This document shows, one piece after another, positions 1-7,186 of a stretch of 9,231 nucleotides of DNA; position 1 is the stretch's first letter, and each line of letters starts with the position of its first letter. Origin of the DNA: Desulfotignum sp. (lineage in GTDB: Bacteria > Desulfobacterota > Desulfobacteria > Desulfobacterales > Desulfobacteraceae); contig JAIPDY010000122.1 in NCBI GenBank assembly GCA_021737445.1, forward strand, positions 1-9,231, given 5' to 3'. The translations under genes and the position numbers were made by a program. The notes beneath the pieces are model-generated. The model saw nothing but the letters and a program-made list of their open reading frames with translations, did no database searches and had not been told where the DNA came from.

Positions 1-80
1 CCCTTTTTTGCGAATTCACCGGTATATTGAAGAAGTGTCAAAGAAAAATTAACGCCCTGCATCCACATATTAGGCAATGA
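1..80 (+). other. 3' end of an unidentified upstream gene
   Basis: Two forward frames enter from the window edge. The frame starting at base 3 stays open to a TGA at 78-80, which overlaps the helicase start codon as ATGA, a usual sign of translational coupling. The frame starting at base 2 ends at a TAA at 50-52 and gives a more protein-like charged tail (ending EEVSKKN). Either could be the true end; too little is present to recognise a family. RecD-type genes often follow recB or recC, so a recB-like neighbour is a reasonable guess only. Confidence 0.3.
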
Positions 81-1798
81 TACGCATTGACAGGCTGTAT
101 GAAAATGAAGTGATCTCACACCTGGATTATTATTTTGCCGTTCATGTGTCACAGGTGTTTTCCCATGATGATCCCCTGGTTTTGACTGCGTGTGCTCTGG
201 CTTCAAAAGCCCTGGCTGACGGGGAGATCTGCCTTGATTTGAAAGCGGTATCCGGCACCAGCCTTGTTTTGCCAAAAGAACAAGATGCCATGATCCGTCT
301 TCCAAAAATTGATGTCTGGACAAAGGCCTTAAGGTCTGCTCCCATGGTGGGAAATCCGGTAGACAAAAATCTTTGCAGGCTGCCGCTGGTGCTGGATTCA
401 GACGGTTGTCTTTATCTGTCCAGGTATCATGATTTTCAAAATCGTCTTATCCAGGCTCTGGCGGCACGGATCCGTTTCAGCCCCCGGCCTGTGGACCCTG
501 ATTTTGTCCGGTTTTCACTGGATGAATGGTTCACAGAACAGAACCCGGACCATACCTGTTATCAGCGGCAGGCGGTGACAAAAGCATTGCATCATAATTT
601 TACCGTGATCTCCGGGGGGCCTGGAACCGGTAAAACCCATATCACCCGGATTATCAGAGAAATCATACAGGCCCATGCCAGATCCCTGGGACTGAAGTCT
701 CCCCGGTTTTTATCGCTGGCTCCCACAGGCAGGGCTGCATCACGCCTCCAGGACGGGGCCACCATCCATTCCGTGCTGGTTCCCCGCAAAAACCGGCCCG
801 GGTTTATCCATGGAAAGGACAACCTGCTGGCCGCAGACGTTGTGATCATTGATGAGGCATCCATGATCGATCTGGCATTGATGACCCGGTTGCTGGAAGC
901 CATACCCTTAGAAGCCCGGGTCATTCTTTTGGGGGATGAAAACCAGTTGTCACCGGTTCAGGCCGGGGCCGTGTTCAGTGACATATGTAAGGCAGATGCG
1001 TTAAGACAGTTTGTGGTTTTTCTGGCCTATAATTTCAGATCCCAGGGCAAAACAGGCATCGCGGCGCTGGCTGGTGCCATTCGAAAAAACGATGTCAATG
1101 AGGTGAGCCGGATCCTCACAAAAGACCGGTATCCGGATATTGCGTTTGAACAGCCCCGGGACGGATATTTTCGGGTTCTTGAAGCACATATTAAACAAGG
1201 ATATGCCGGTTTCATGCAGCGGAAAAGCCTTGCCGGGTCCCTGGCTGCCCTGGACAGGTTCAGGATTTTGTGTGCCCATAATAAAGGGGAATATGGAACA
1301 TTACAAATTAATCATCTTTGTGAAAATATTTTGCGCAGGGTTTTTGATTCTGGTATAACGGAGCGGTTGTTTAAACAGATGATAATGATCAGTTCAAATG
1401 ACTATGCCAGAAAACTTTTTAACGGTGATACAGGGGTTGTTATGGAGCATGACGGGACCAGGATTGCCGGGTTCAGAATGCAAAACGGTACGATTCAAAA
1501 ATTCGGCTGCATGGATCTGCCTTCCCATGAACCGGCATTTGGTGTGACCATCCATAAAAGCCAGGGATCTGAATTTGAAACCGTTTTAATGGTCATTCCG
1601 GACCGGCTGTCAAGGGTGACAACGCGGCAACTGCTTTACACCGGAGTGACCCGGGCCAGAAAAAAGGTCATTATCCTGGGATCTCTGGCAGTTATCAGGG
1701 AAGCCATGGCGCTTTCCATGAAAAAAAATGCCATTGTATCAAGAGATCTGTCCCGGGAACTGGGCAGGACTGCTCCTGATCATGCCATGGAACCATAA
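77..1798 (+). CDS. recD: RecD-type exodeoxyribonuclease V alpha subunit (SF1 DNA helicase)
   Basis: This 573-residue protein looks like the RecD subunit of RecBCD, a 5'-3' ATP-driven helicase that helps process double-strand DNA ends in the cytoplasm. Visible motifs in order: an N-terminal RecD-like helical region (about 10-55), Walker A GGPGTGKT (180-187), motif Ia APTGRAA (215-221), Walker B VIIDEAS (256-262), motif III GDENQLSPV (286-294), an NFRS segment (319-322), motif V TIHKSQGSEF (491-500) and motif VI YTGVTRAR (521-528). Length fits RecD (about 600 residues in enterics) and is shorter than the RecD2 type. The start at 77 keeps the whole N-terminal region but has only a weak AGG two bases upstream; the ATGA overlap with an upstream frame could supply coupling. 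Its last 17 bases overlap resB. A free-standing RecD-like helicase cannot be excluded, since recB and recC are not in the window. Confidence 0.88.
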   Translation: MIRIDRLYENEVISHLDYYFAVHVSQVFSHDDPLVLTACALASKALADGEICLDLKAVSGTSLVLPKEQDAMIRLPKIDVWTKALRSAPMVGNPVDKNLCRLPLVLDSDGCLYLSRYHDFQNRLIQALAARIRFSPRPVDPDFVRFSLDEWFTEQNPDHTCYQRQAVTKALHHNFTVISGGPGTGKTHITRIIREIIQAHARSLGLKSPRFLSLAPTGRAASRLQDGATIHSVLVPRKNRPGFIHGKDNLLAADVVIIDEASMIDLALMTRLLEAIPLEARVILLGDENQLSPVQAGAVFSDICKADALRQFVVFLAYNFRSQGKTGIAALAGAIRKNDVNEVSRILTKDRYPDIAFEQPRDGYFRVLEAHIKQGYAGFMQRKSLAGSLAALDRFRILCAHNKGEYGTLQINHLCENILRRVFDSGITERLFKQMIMISSNDYARKLFNGDTGVVMEHDGTRIAGFRMQNGTIQKFGCMDLPSHEPAFGVTIHKSQGSEFETVLMVIPDRLSRVTTRQLLYTGVTRARKKVIILGSLAVIREAMALSMKKNAIVSRDLSRELGRTAPDHAMEP

Positions 1799-3194
1799 AC
1801 CGGAAAATGAAAGAAAAAAATTGAAAAAACAAGACAGTATTCCCCGGCAGATATGGGTGTTTTTTTGTTCTGTGAAATTAACGGTCTATACTCTGGTGCT
1901 GCTGGCTGTCACCTCCATCATCGGTACTGTGGTGCTCCAGAACGGGGCACCACAGCAGTATGTCGATCTTTACGGCAAAGGCATCTATAACCTGATCCAG
2001 GTGTTTCAGATTGGTGACATGTACCATGCCTGGTGGTTTCTGCTTTTGCTTTTGCTGTTGTGCATCAATATAACGGTCTGTTCGGTGGAACGGCTTTCAC
2101 TGATCTGGAAGACCATTTTTCCCAAACAGTTACGGTTCAATCCGGACCGGTTTTTGAAATCCAGAACAAAACAGACATTTGTTGTGCCACAGGATGCGCA
2201 AAAGCTGGCCAGATCCAGCGAAGCCTGGCTGAACAGCCGGGTGGGGCAGGTGCACAGACAAAAAGATGAAAATACCTTTCTGCTGTATTCGGAAAAAGGG
2301 CGGTGGACACGCCTGGGGGTGTTTGTGGTGCATGCCAGTGTGCTGCTGTTGCTGGCCGGTGCTCTCATCGGCGCAGTTTTCGGTTTCAAAGCCAATGTCA
2401 GAATAGATGAAGGCGGCCGGACCAATCAGGTGTTCACAGCCAGAACACGGGAACCGGTTACCCTGGATTTTACCATCCAGTGCAACGAATTTGAGGTGAA
2501 GTTTTACGATACCGGCGCACCTGAAGATTTCAGATCCAACCTGACCATCATTGAAAACGGACAGGAAAGTTTTACCAAAGATATCCGGGTTAACCATCCA
2601 TTGCGGTATAAAGGGATCAATATATTTCAATCTTCCTATGGGACAGCCACCCCGAATGCAGCAGTGGTGAGCATTGTTGACAATGTCACCGGCCGGGAAA
2701 CCACACAAACCATCCGGATTGGCGAAACCATTGGCCTGCCGGATGATCAGGGATATTTTCTGCTCCAGGGGTTTTTACCCCATTTTGATTTCAGGAATAA
2801 CAACCTTGGAGAAACCTTTTTCGGCAAGGTGGATCTTGCTAACAAACAAGGGTTTCAGATTGGGCTGCCTGTTAAATTTCCCACCTTTGACAAGATGCGG
2901 AAAGGCAGATTTGCTTTTGCCGTAAAGGATTTTGAGAAACGCTATTATACCGGGCTTCAGGTGACAAAAGACCCGGGTGTATGGTATGTCTATGCCGGTT
3001 TTATTCTCATGATCCTGGGATGCTGGGTGACTTTTTTCATGTCCCACCAGTCTTTTCTCATTGCTGTCCAGCCGCAGGCAGGTGGTCAGGTCACGATACA
3101 TCTGGCAGGCAAAACCAACCGCAGTGCCAGAGACATGAAGCTCAGGCTTGCAAGAATGGCAGCCCAGCTGGAAAATCAATTAACAAAAGGGTAA
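1782..3194 (+). CDS. resB: Cytochrome c biogenesis protein ResB (Ccs1 family)
   Basis: ResB/Ccs1 is one half of the system II cytochrome c synthetase; with CcsA it moves haem to the outer face of the membrane and presents it to apocytochromes. The 470-residue product has the family layout: membrane segments at about 24-52, 83-103 and 177-201, a large extracytoplasmic domain (about 202-398), and a last membrane segment at 400-420 with a short cytoplasmic tail. His184 in the third segment (VVHAS) sits where the family carries a haem-ligand histidine. The chosen ATG has AGGA 12 bases upstream and overlaps the helicase gene by 17 bases. A TTG at 1821 is an alternative start that would avoid the overlap, and an in-frame ATG at 1728 seems too far inside the helicase gene. 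The gene stop TAA at 3192-3194 runs straight into ccsA. Confidence 0.9.
   Translation: MPWNHKPENERKKLKKQDSIPRQIWVFFCSVKLTVYTLVLLAVTSIIGTVVLQNGAPQQYVDLYGKGIYNLIQVFQIGDMYHAWWFLLLLLLLCINITVCSVERLSLIWKTIFPKQLRFNPDRFLKSRTKQTFVVPQDAQKLARSSEAWLNSRVGQVHRQKDENTFLLYSEKGRWTRLGVFVVHASVLLLLAGALIGAVFGFKANVRIDEGGRTNQVFTARTREPVTLDFTIQCNEFEVKFYDTGAPEDFRSNLTIIENGQESFTKDIRVNHPLRYKGINIFQSSYGTATPNAAVVSIVDNVTGRETTQTIRIGETIGLPDDQGYFLLQGFLPHFDFRNNNLGETFFGKVDLANKQGFQIGLPVKFPTFDKMRKGRFAFAVKDFEKRYYTGLQVTKDPGVWYVYAGFILMILGCWVTFFMSHQSFLIAVQPQAGGQVTIHLAGKTNRSARDMKLRLARMAAQLENQLTKG
3186..3191 (+). promoter_or_regulatory. Ribosome binding site that decides the ccsA start
   Basis: AAAGGG lies inside the last codons of resB. 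It is only two bases from the ATG at 3194, which overlaps the resB stop as TAATG, but eight bases from the ATG at 3200. Spacing therefore favours 3200, making the product two residues shorter. Either way, ribosomes ending resB are positioned to start ccsA. Confidence 0.6.
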
Positions 3195-3199
3195 TGGTT

Positions 3200-4033
3200 A
3201 TGAACAGTTCTCTTGCACTATCATCAGCAACCTTTATTTATGGTCTGGCCACAGTGTTTTATATCGGGTTCTTTGCCTTTAAGAAAGAAATCCTGGCAAG
3301 AACCGGTTTTTTTGTGCTGGCAGCTGGTTTGCTGCTGAATACGGCAGGGATCGGACTTCGGTGGGTGGAATCCTACCAGATGGGATACGGCCGTGCTCCG
3401 TTTTCCAATATGTATGAGTCACTGGTTTTTTTTTCCTGGACCATGGCAATGCTGTATATCTTTGTGGAACTCAAATACAGGGAACAGGGATTTGGGGTAT
3501 TTATATCTCCCCTGATATTTCTGGCCATTGCCTATGCCTCATTTGATCCCGGTATCAGTTCCAGGATCAATCCGCTGATTCCGGCTTTAAAAAGTAACTG
3601 GCTGATTGCCCATGTTGTTACCTGCTTTTTGGGATATGCCGGATTTGCCGTGGCCTTTGGACTGAGTATCATCTATTTTGTCAAGCCCAAACAGCCGGAC
3701 AAAGGTGCCATTGCTTCACGCCTGCCTGCCTGGGAACTCATTGATGAACTCACTTATCAGATGGTGGTGTTTGGTTTTCTGTTTTTGACCATCGGTATCA
3801 TTACCGGGGCGGTATGGGCCAATTCAGCCTGGGGAAAATACTGGTCCTGGGACCCCAAAGAGACCTGGTCTCTGATTACCTGGTTTGTATATGCAATCTT
3901 TATGCATCTGCGCCTGATGAGAGGGTGGCAGGGCCGTAACCTGGCCCTGGTTTCCATTGCCGGGTTTATGGCGGTACTGTTCACCTATTTCGGGGTAAAT
4001 TTCCTGCTGTCCGGTCTTCACAGTTACGGATAA
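3200..4033 (+). CDS. ccsA: Cytochrome c biogenesis protein CcsA/ResC, haem-handling WWD-domain protein
   Basis: CcsA (ResC) is the partner of ResB in system II cytochrome c maturation: a polytopic membrane protein that exposes haem on its outer-face WWD domain for attachment to CXXCH motifs. The 277-residue product has about eight hydrophobic segments and the diagnostic tryptophan-rich stretch at about 204-228, with core WGKYWSWDPKETW at 211-223. Histidines flanking this region (His138 in the LIAHVV segment, His236 in IFMHLR, His274 near the C terminus) match the positions of family haem ligands. Length is typical for bacterial CcsA. It follows resB with a 5-base gap and is probably co-transcribed with it. 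A run of nine T lies inside the gene at 3426-3434. NrfE/CcmF proteins share the WWD motif but are much longer, so they are excluded. Confidence 0.93.
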   Translation: MNSSLALSSATFIYGLATVFYIGFFAFKKEILARTGFFVLAAGLLLNTAGIGLRWVESYQMGYGRAPFSNMYESLVFFSWTMAMLYIFVELKYREQGFGVFISPLIFLAIAYASFDPGISSRINPLIPALKSNWLIAHVVTCFLGYAGFAVAFGLSIIYFVKPKQPDKGAIASRLPAWELIDELTYQMVVFGFLFLTIGIITGAVWANSAWGKYWSWDPKETWSLITWFVYAIFMHLRLMRGWQGRNLALVSIAGFMAVLFTYFGVNFLLSGLHSYG

Positions 4034-4049
4034 ACCTGATTTTTTCTGA

Positions 4050-4090
4050 CTGGTTCCAAAGCCATCGCCGGTGCATGGATTTGGAACCAG
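4050..4090 (+). terminator. Perfect 11-bp inverted repeat after ccsA, possible terminator
   Basis: CTGGTTCCAAA at 4050-4060 is exactly complementary to TTTGGAACCAG at 4080-4090. Four more pairs (CCAT/ATGG) can form inside after one G/A mismatch, leaving a 9-base loop. It starts 17 bases after the ccsA stop, where a transcript end is expected ahead of the qrc promoter. No compact T run follows; downstream is only pyrimidine-rich, and the T run at 4040-4045 lies before the stem. It may be a weak or Rho-assisted terminator, a 3' stabilising hairpin, or a protein site. Confidence 0.4.
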
Positions 4091-4147
4091 GGCATTTACT
4101 TCTGTTTTCACTTCCCTTTTCCCGCACTGTTCCCACCTCATTTTATC

Positions 4148-4176
4148 TTGACAACAAATTCAGATATTACTATAGA
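4148..4176 (+). promoter_or_regulatory. Sigma70-like promoter for the qrc operon
   Basis: A perfect -35 box TTGACA at 4148-4153 is followed after exactly 17 bases by TATAGA at 4171-4176, a 4 of 6 match to the -10 consensus, in an AT-rich stretch. Transcription would start near 4183, leaving a leader of about 130 nt before qrcA. It sits between the hairpin after ccsA and the first qrc gene. Confidence 0.6.
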
Positions 4177-4203
4177 TTAACGCGATTATGCTCCCTGGAA
4201 CGG

Positions 4204-4270
4204 ATTGCATCCTGCCAAAAGCGGTGCCGGGTGCAAAAAATATATGTCCGGGCGGGTGCCTGGATGCAAT
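4204..4270 (+). promoter_or_regulatory. Structured leader of qrcA: 9-bp long-range inverted repeat
   Basis: ATTGCATCC at 4204-4212 is perfectly complementary to GGATGCAAT at 4262-4270, closing a 49-base interior. Inside, CCGGGTG (4227-4233) can pair with TGTCCGG (4245-4251) using three G-U pairs around an A-rich loop. The region lies wholly downstream of the predicted transcription start, so it would be present in the mRNA. It matches no riboswitch consensus I could recall. It could be a regulatory RNA element, an mRNA-stabilising fold, or chance. Confidence 0.35.
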
Positions 4271-4282
4271 GGTTATAGTAAA

Positions 4283-4304
4283 CATCAACATTTTAACATT
4301 GATG
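4283..4304 (+). promoter_or_regulatory. Small hairpin touching the qrcA ribosome binding site
   Basis: CATCAA (4283-4288) pairs perfectly with TTGATG (4299-4304) across a 10-base AT-rich loop. The last base of the right arm is the first G of the GGAG ribosome binding site (4304-4307), five bases before the qrcA ATG. The stem is short and AT-rich, so any effect on translation is a guess. Confidence 0.25.
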
Positions 4305-4312
4305 GAGTTTTC

Positions 4313-4984
4313 ATGAGTGAAATAGAAAACAAAACAGAACATGGTTCCATGGATGGTGCAAAGGAATGTGCTGCCGAAGATCCAAAAGATGACACAGGCC
4401 TGGGGCTGGGAGTCCTCTTTTTTATTGTGGCATTTTTGATTTGCTTTTTGTCCGGCTGGCTGCTGTTCCCCAAGCTGCTCTACTCCAAACATGAGCAGCC
4501 CTTTAGTTTTGATCACGCGCTGCATGTTCAGGAAACCGGGGATTGTGAATCCTGCCATTTTCTCAGAGAAGATGGTACCTTTTCAGGCATCCCCAAAACA
4601 CAATCCTGTCTGGACTGTCATACAGATGAACCCATGGGTGAAACAGAAGATGAAGCTGTTTTTACAGCAGAGTATGTGGCAAAAGAGCGGGAGGTCCCCT
4701 GGTATGTGTATGCAAAACAGCCTGATTGTGTTTACTTTTCCCACGCCGCCCATATCACGGCAGCAGGCATGGACTGCATAACCTGCCATGGCCACATCGG
4801 TGAATCTGCATCCTCCAGGCCCTATGAGGAAAACAGACTCACCGGCTACAGCCGTGATATCTGGGGGAAAAATATCTGGGGGATCAAGAAAAATTCCTGG
4901 GACAGCATGAAAATGGATGACTGCGCACAGTGTCACCAAGAAGAGACCGGTCATAAAGGCTATTGTCTCCAGTGCCACAAATAG
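4313..4984 (+). CDS. qrcA: Menaquinone reductase complex Qrc, multihaem cytochrome c subunit QrcA
   Basis: QrcA is the periplasmic electron entry point of Qrc, taking electrons from type I cytochrome c3 and passing them to the Fe-S subunits. The start at 4313 has GGAG five bases upstream; the longer in-frame reading from 4205 runs through the leader and lacks a sensible N terminus. The 223-residue product has a cytoplasmic acidic head, one membrane anchor at about 29-52 with no signal-peptidase site, and a periplasmic domain with five CXXCH motifs at 78-82, 99-103, 155-159, 204-208 and 218-222. Likely distal haem ligands include His60, His68, His71, His144, His147, His161 and His214. The characterised Desulfovibrio complex is reported to hold six c haems; only five canonical sites are seen here. 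The qrcB gene follows after 41 bases. Without the neighbours it could be called only a class III-like multihaem cytochrome. Confidence 0.87.
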   Translation: MSEIENKTEHGSMDGAKECAAEDPKDDTGLGLGVLFFIVAFLICFLSGWLLFPKLLYSKHEQPFSFDHALHVQETGDCESCHFLREDGTFSGIPKTQSCLDCHTDEPMGETEDEAVFTAEYVAKEREVPWYVYAKQPDCVYFSHAAHITAAGMDCITCHGHIGESASSRPYEENRLTGYSRDIWGKNIWGIKKNSWDSMKMDDCAQCHQEETGHKGYCLQCHK

Positions 4985-5025
4985 ACCAGACACAAGAATT
5001 GCAAACTTTATAGAGGATTTTACAT

Positions 5026-7155
5026 ATGAAAGTTGATAGAAGAAGCTTCTTGGGATTGGGACTTGGCGCGGTTGCAGGTATTGCAATCTCCCCTGTGGGG
5101 GCCAAACTGACAGATGATTCTTCCATCTGGACCCAGAACTGGCCCTGGACCCCTGTTCCCCCTGACGGAAAAATAACCTATGACCAGTCGGTGTGCACCC
5201 TGTGCCCGGGAACCTGCGGCATCAGTGTCAGAAAAATAGATGGCAGACCCATAAAAATTGAAGGACAAGACACATATCCGGTGAACAACGGCGGGGCATG
5301 TCTTCATGGCATCTCAGGGCTCCAGTACCTGTATGACCCCAGCCGGGTGAAAACACCGCTAAAGAAAAACAATGACCGGTTTGAACCCATCTCCTGGGAA
5401 GAAGCCATCACACTTGTGGCCCGCAGACTGGGAAAAATCCGGGAAAACCAGAGCCCTGAAACCCTGGCCTGCATCACAGACACAAACCTGGGATCGGTGG
5501 CAGGTTTGTTTGCACATTTTTTGGCAGCCTTTGGCTCTCCCAACCAGTTGACCATGCCAGAGCTTGAATCCTGGCTCGCTCTGACGGCCCAAACCCTCCA
5601 CGGCCCCGGCCGCACCCTGGGGTTTGATCTGGACAATGCTGATTTTATCCTCAGCTTCGGGGCCGGCATTATAGAGGGCTGGGGATCACCGGTGGCCTGT
5701 TTCAAGGCCAATTCCGGCCGCAGGCAAAGGGGGGCAAAGCTCTATCAGATTGAACCCAGGCTCTCCAATACGGCTGGCACAGCCGACAGGTGGATACCGA
5801 TAAATCCGGGTACAGAAGCGGATCTGGCCATGGCCATGTGCGGTGTCCTGTTGCAGGAGAACCTGTTTGATCCGGAATTCGCCGCCGGGTTCAGAGGGGG
5901 GCTCAACCGTTTCAACGCCATGGTGCAGCAGAAATATCCGGTGGATCAGGTGGCTGCCGTTACCGGTATCAGTGCTGCTGACATCAAAAAAACCGCCATT
6001 GCTTTTGCAAAAGCAAAAATGCCTGTGGCTGTTCCCGGCAAAGGCCGCGGGGACGGCGCCCAAAGCCTTAAGGAGTTTGCTGCGATTCATACCCTCAACT
6101 GCCTTACCGGCAATATCAATAAAAAAGGGGGCACATTTGTCAAACCGGTGCCCGGGTATCTGGCATTTCCAGATCCGGTCCAGGATGCCGTGGCCCGGGA
6201 TGGTACTGCCAAAGAAAAACTGGCTGGTTCTGCCCAGGAACTTGTGACAAAAATTCACAGGTCTGATGCACCGGTTGTGGACACCTTGTTTGTATACAAT
6301 ACCAATCCCTGTTACACCCTGAATAACCCCGTGCAGACCAGGGCGGCTTTTGAAAAGATTCCCTTTGTGGTCAATTTTACCTCATTCATGGATGAAACCG
6401 CCATGGCATCGGATGTGATCCTGCCCATATCCACATTTCTGGAACGGTTTGAAGATGTCCCGTCCAAAGCAGGGTTTGCCGGAACTGTTGTGGGCCTGGC
6501 CCGGCCTGTTGTGGATACTGTATTTGATACCCGCAGTCCCGGCGATGCCCTGATCCATCTGGCAAAAACCCTTGGGGGTACCATGGGAAAAAGTTTTGAC
6601 TGGCCTGATTATAAAACCTGCCTGAAAAGCCTGGTTCCCGGTATCTGGAAAGATTTGTCCAAAAACGGCCATGCCGTTGCCTCACAGGGCCCGCCTGCCG
6701 GCAGGGTGACAACCGATTTTGCCTTTCTGGCTGAAAACCCGCCGACAATGCAGCCCCAGGGAGATGATGATTTTACCCTGGTGCCCATAGACAATATGCG
6801 GGTGGCCAGCACAGTGCCGGCTTCTTCTCCATTTGCCATCAAGACAGTGTCAGACAAGGTGATCAAGGGCAGGGACATGTTTGTGGAAATAAATCCAAGA
6901 TCTGCCACGGGATTGGCAGATGGGGGATTTGCCATCGTGACAACCCCTGGGGGATCTGTAAAAGTGAGGGTGAATTTCAATGAAGGCATCATGCCGGGTG
7001 TCATTGGGATGGTCAAAGGACTTGGACACAAATTTGACAACAAATATGTTGCCGGAAAAGGTGTGAATGTAAAGGAACTGATTTGCCCGGTAATTGAACC
7101 TGGTTCAGGACTTGACGCTGCCTTTGGGATCAAAGCCAAAATTTTGAAGGCCTAA
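5026..7155 (+). CDS. qrcB: Qrc subunit QrcB, molybdopterin oxidoreductase fold lacking the usual metal ligand
   Basis: QrcB belongs structurally to the DMSO-reductase superfamily but in Qrc is reported to work without molybdenum, as a scaffold for electron transfer. The 709-residue product starts with a twin-arginine signal (DRRSFLGLG at 4-12, then a hydrophobic stretch to about 24), so it is exported folded. A four-cysteine site for an N-terminal [4Fe-4S] cluster is intact: Cys57, Cys60, Cys64 and Cys92. The later family segments follow: NADFILSFGAGI (204-215), YQIEPRLS (240-247), NTNPCY (425-430) and a C-terminal beta-barrel domain from about 585. At the position where relatives have a Cys, Ser or Sec molybdenum ligand I read Glu181, and the CxKG/CxRG motif after the cluster is CLHG. 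GAGG at 5013-5016 gives a good ribosome site. Position between qrcA and qrcC separates it from thiosulfate or polysulfide reductases. Confidence 0.88.
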   Translation: MKVDRRSFLGLGLGAVAGIAISPVGAKLTDDSSIWTQNWPWTPVPPDGKITYDQSVCTLCPGTCGISVRKIDGRPIKIEGQDTYPVNNGGACLHGISGLQYLYDPSRVKTPLKKNNDRFEPISWEEAITLVARRLGKIRENQSPETLACITDTNLGSVAGLFAHFLAAFGSPNQLTMPELESWLALTAQTLHGPGRTLGFDLDNADFILSFGAGIIEGWGSPVACFKANSGRRQRGAKLYQIEPRLSNTAGTADRWIPINPGTEADLAMAMCGVLLQENLFDPEFAAGFRGGLNRFNAMVQQKYPVDQVAAVTGISAADIKKTAIAFAKAKMPVAVPGKGRGDGAQSLKEFAAIHTLNCLTGNINKKGGTFVKPVPGYLAFPDPVQDAVARDGTAKEKLAGSAQELVTKIHRSDAPVVDTLFVYNTNPCYTLNNPVQTRAAFEKIPFVVNFTSFMDETAMASDVILPISTFLERFEDVPSKAGFAGTVVGLARPVVDTVFDTRSPGDALIHLAKTLGGTMGKSFDWPDYKTCLKSLVPGIWKDLSKNGHAVASQGPPAGRVTTDFAFLAENPPTMQPQGDDDFTLVPIDNMRVASTVPASSPFAIKTVSDKVIKGRDMFVEINPRSATGLADGGFAIVTTPGGSVKVRVNFNEGIMPGVIGMVKGLGHKFDNKYVAGKGVNVKELICPVIEPGSGLDAAFGIKAKILKA

Positions 7156-7186
7156 ATGATGTGGACAAATTTTCAAAGAGGTTCTG

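Noticed and set aside
2130..2708. Minus-strand open frame of 192 codons opposite resB
   Set aside because: Antisense to a well-supported gene, with no recognisable motif or ribosome site; it arises from the codon bias of the true frame.
4204..4270. Cyclic-di-GMP (GEMM) or another known riboswitch in the leader
   Set aside because: The conserved GEMM core segments are absent and no other class consensus I know fits, so it is left as an unclassified structured leader.
4205..4312. Longer N terminus for QrcA starting at the ATG at 4205
   Set aside because: It covers the leader inverted repeat, has no ribosome site and adds a non-membrane, non-family extension; 4313 has GGAG at proper spacing.
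5686..6258. Minus-strand open frame of 190 codons opposite qrcB
   Set aside because: Shadow of qrcB; composition is what reverse translation of that gene would give.
5026..7155. QrcB as a catalytic thiosulfate, polysulfide or arsenate reductase
   Set aside because: The metal-ligand position is Glu and the gene sits in a qrcABCD order with a multihaem cytochrome and a HybB-like membrane subunit.
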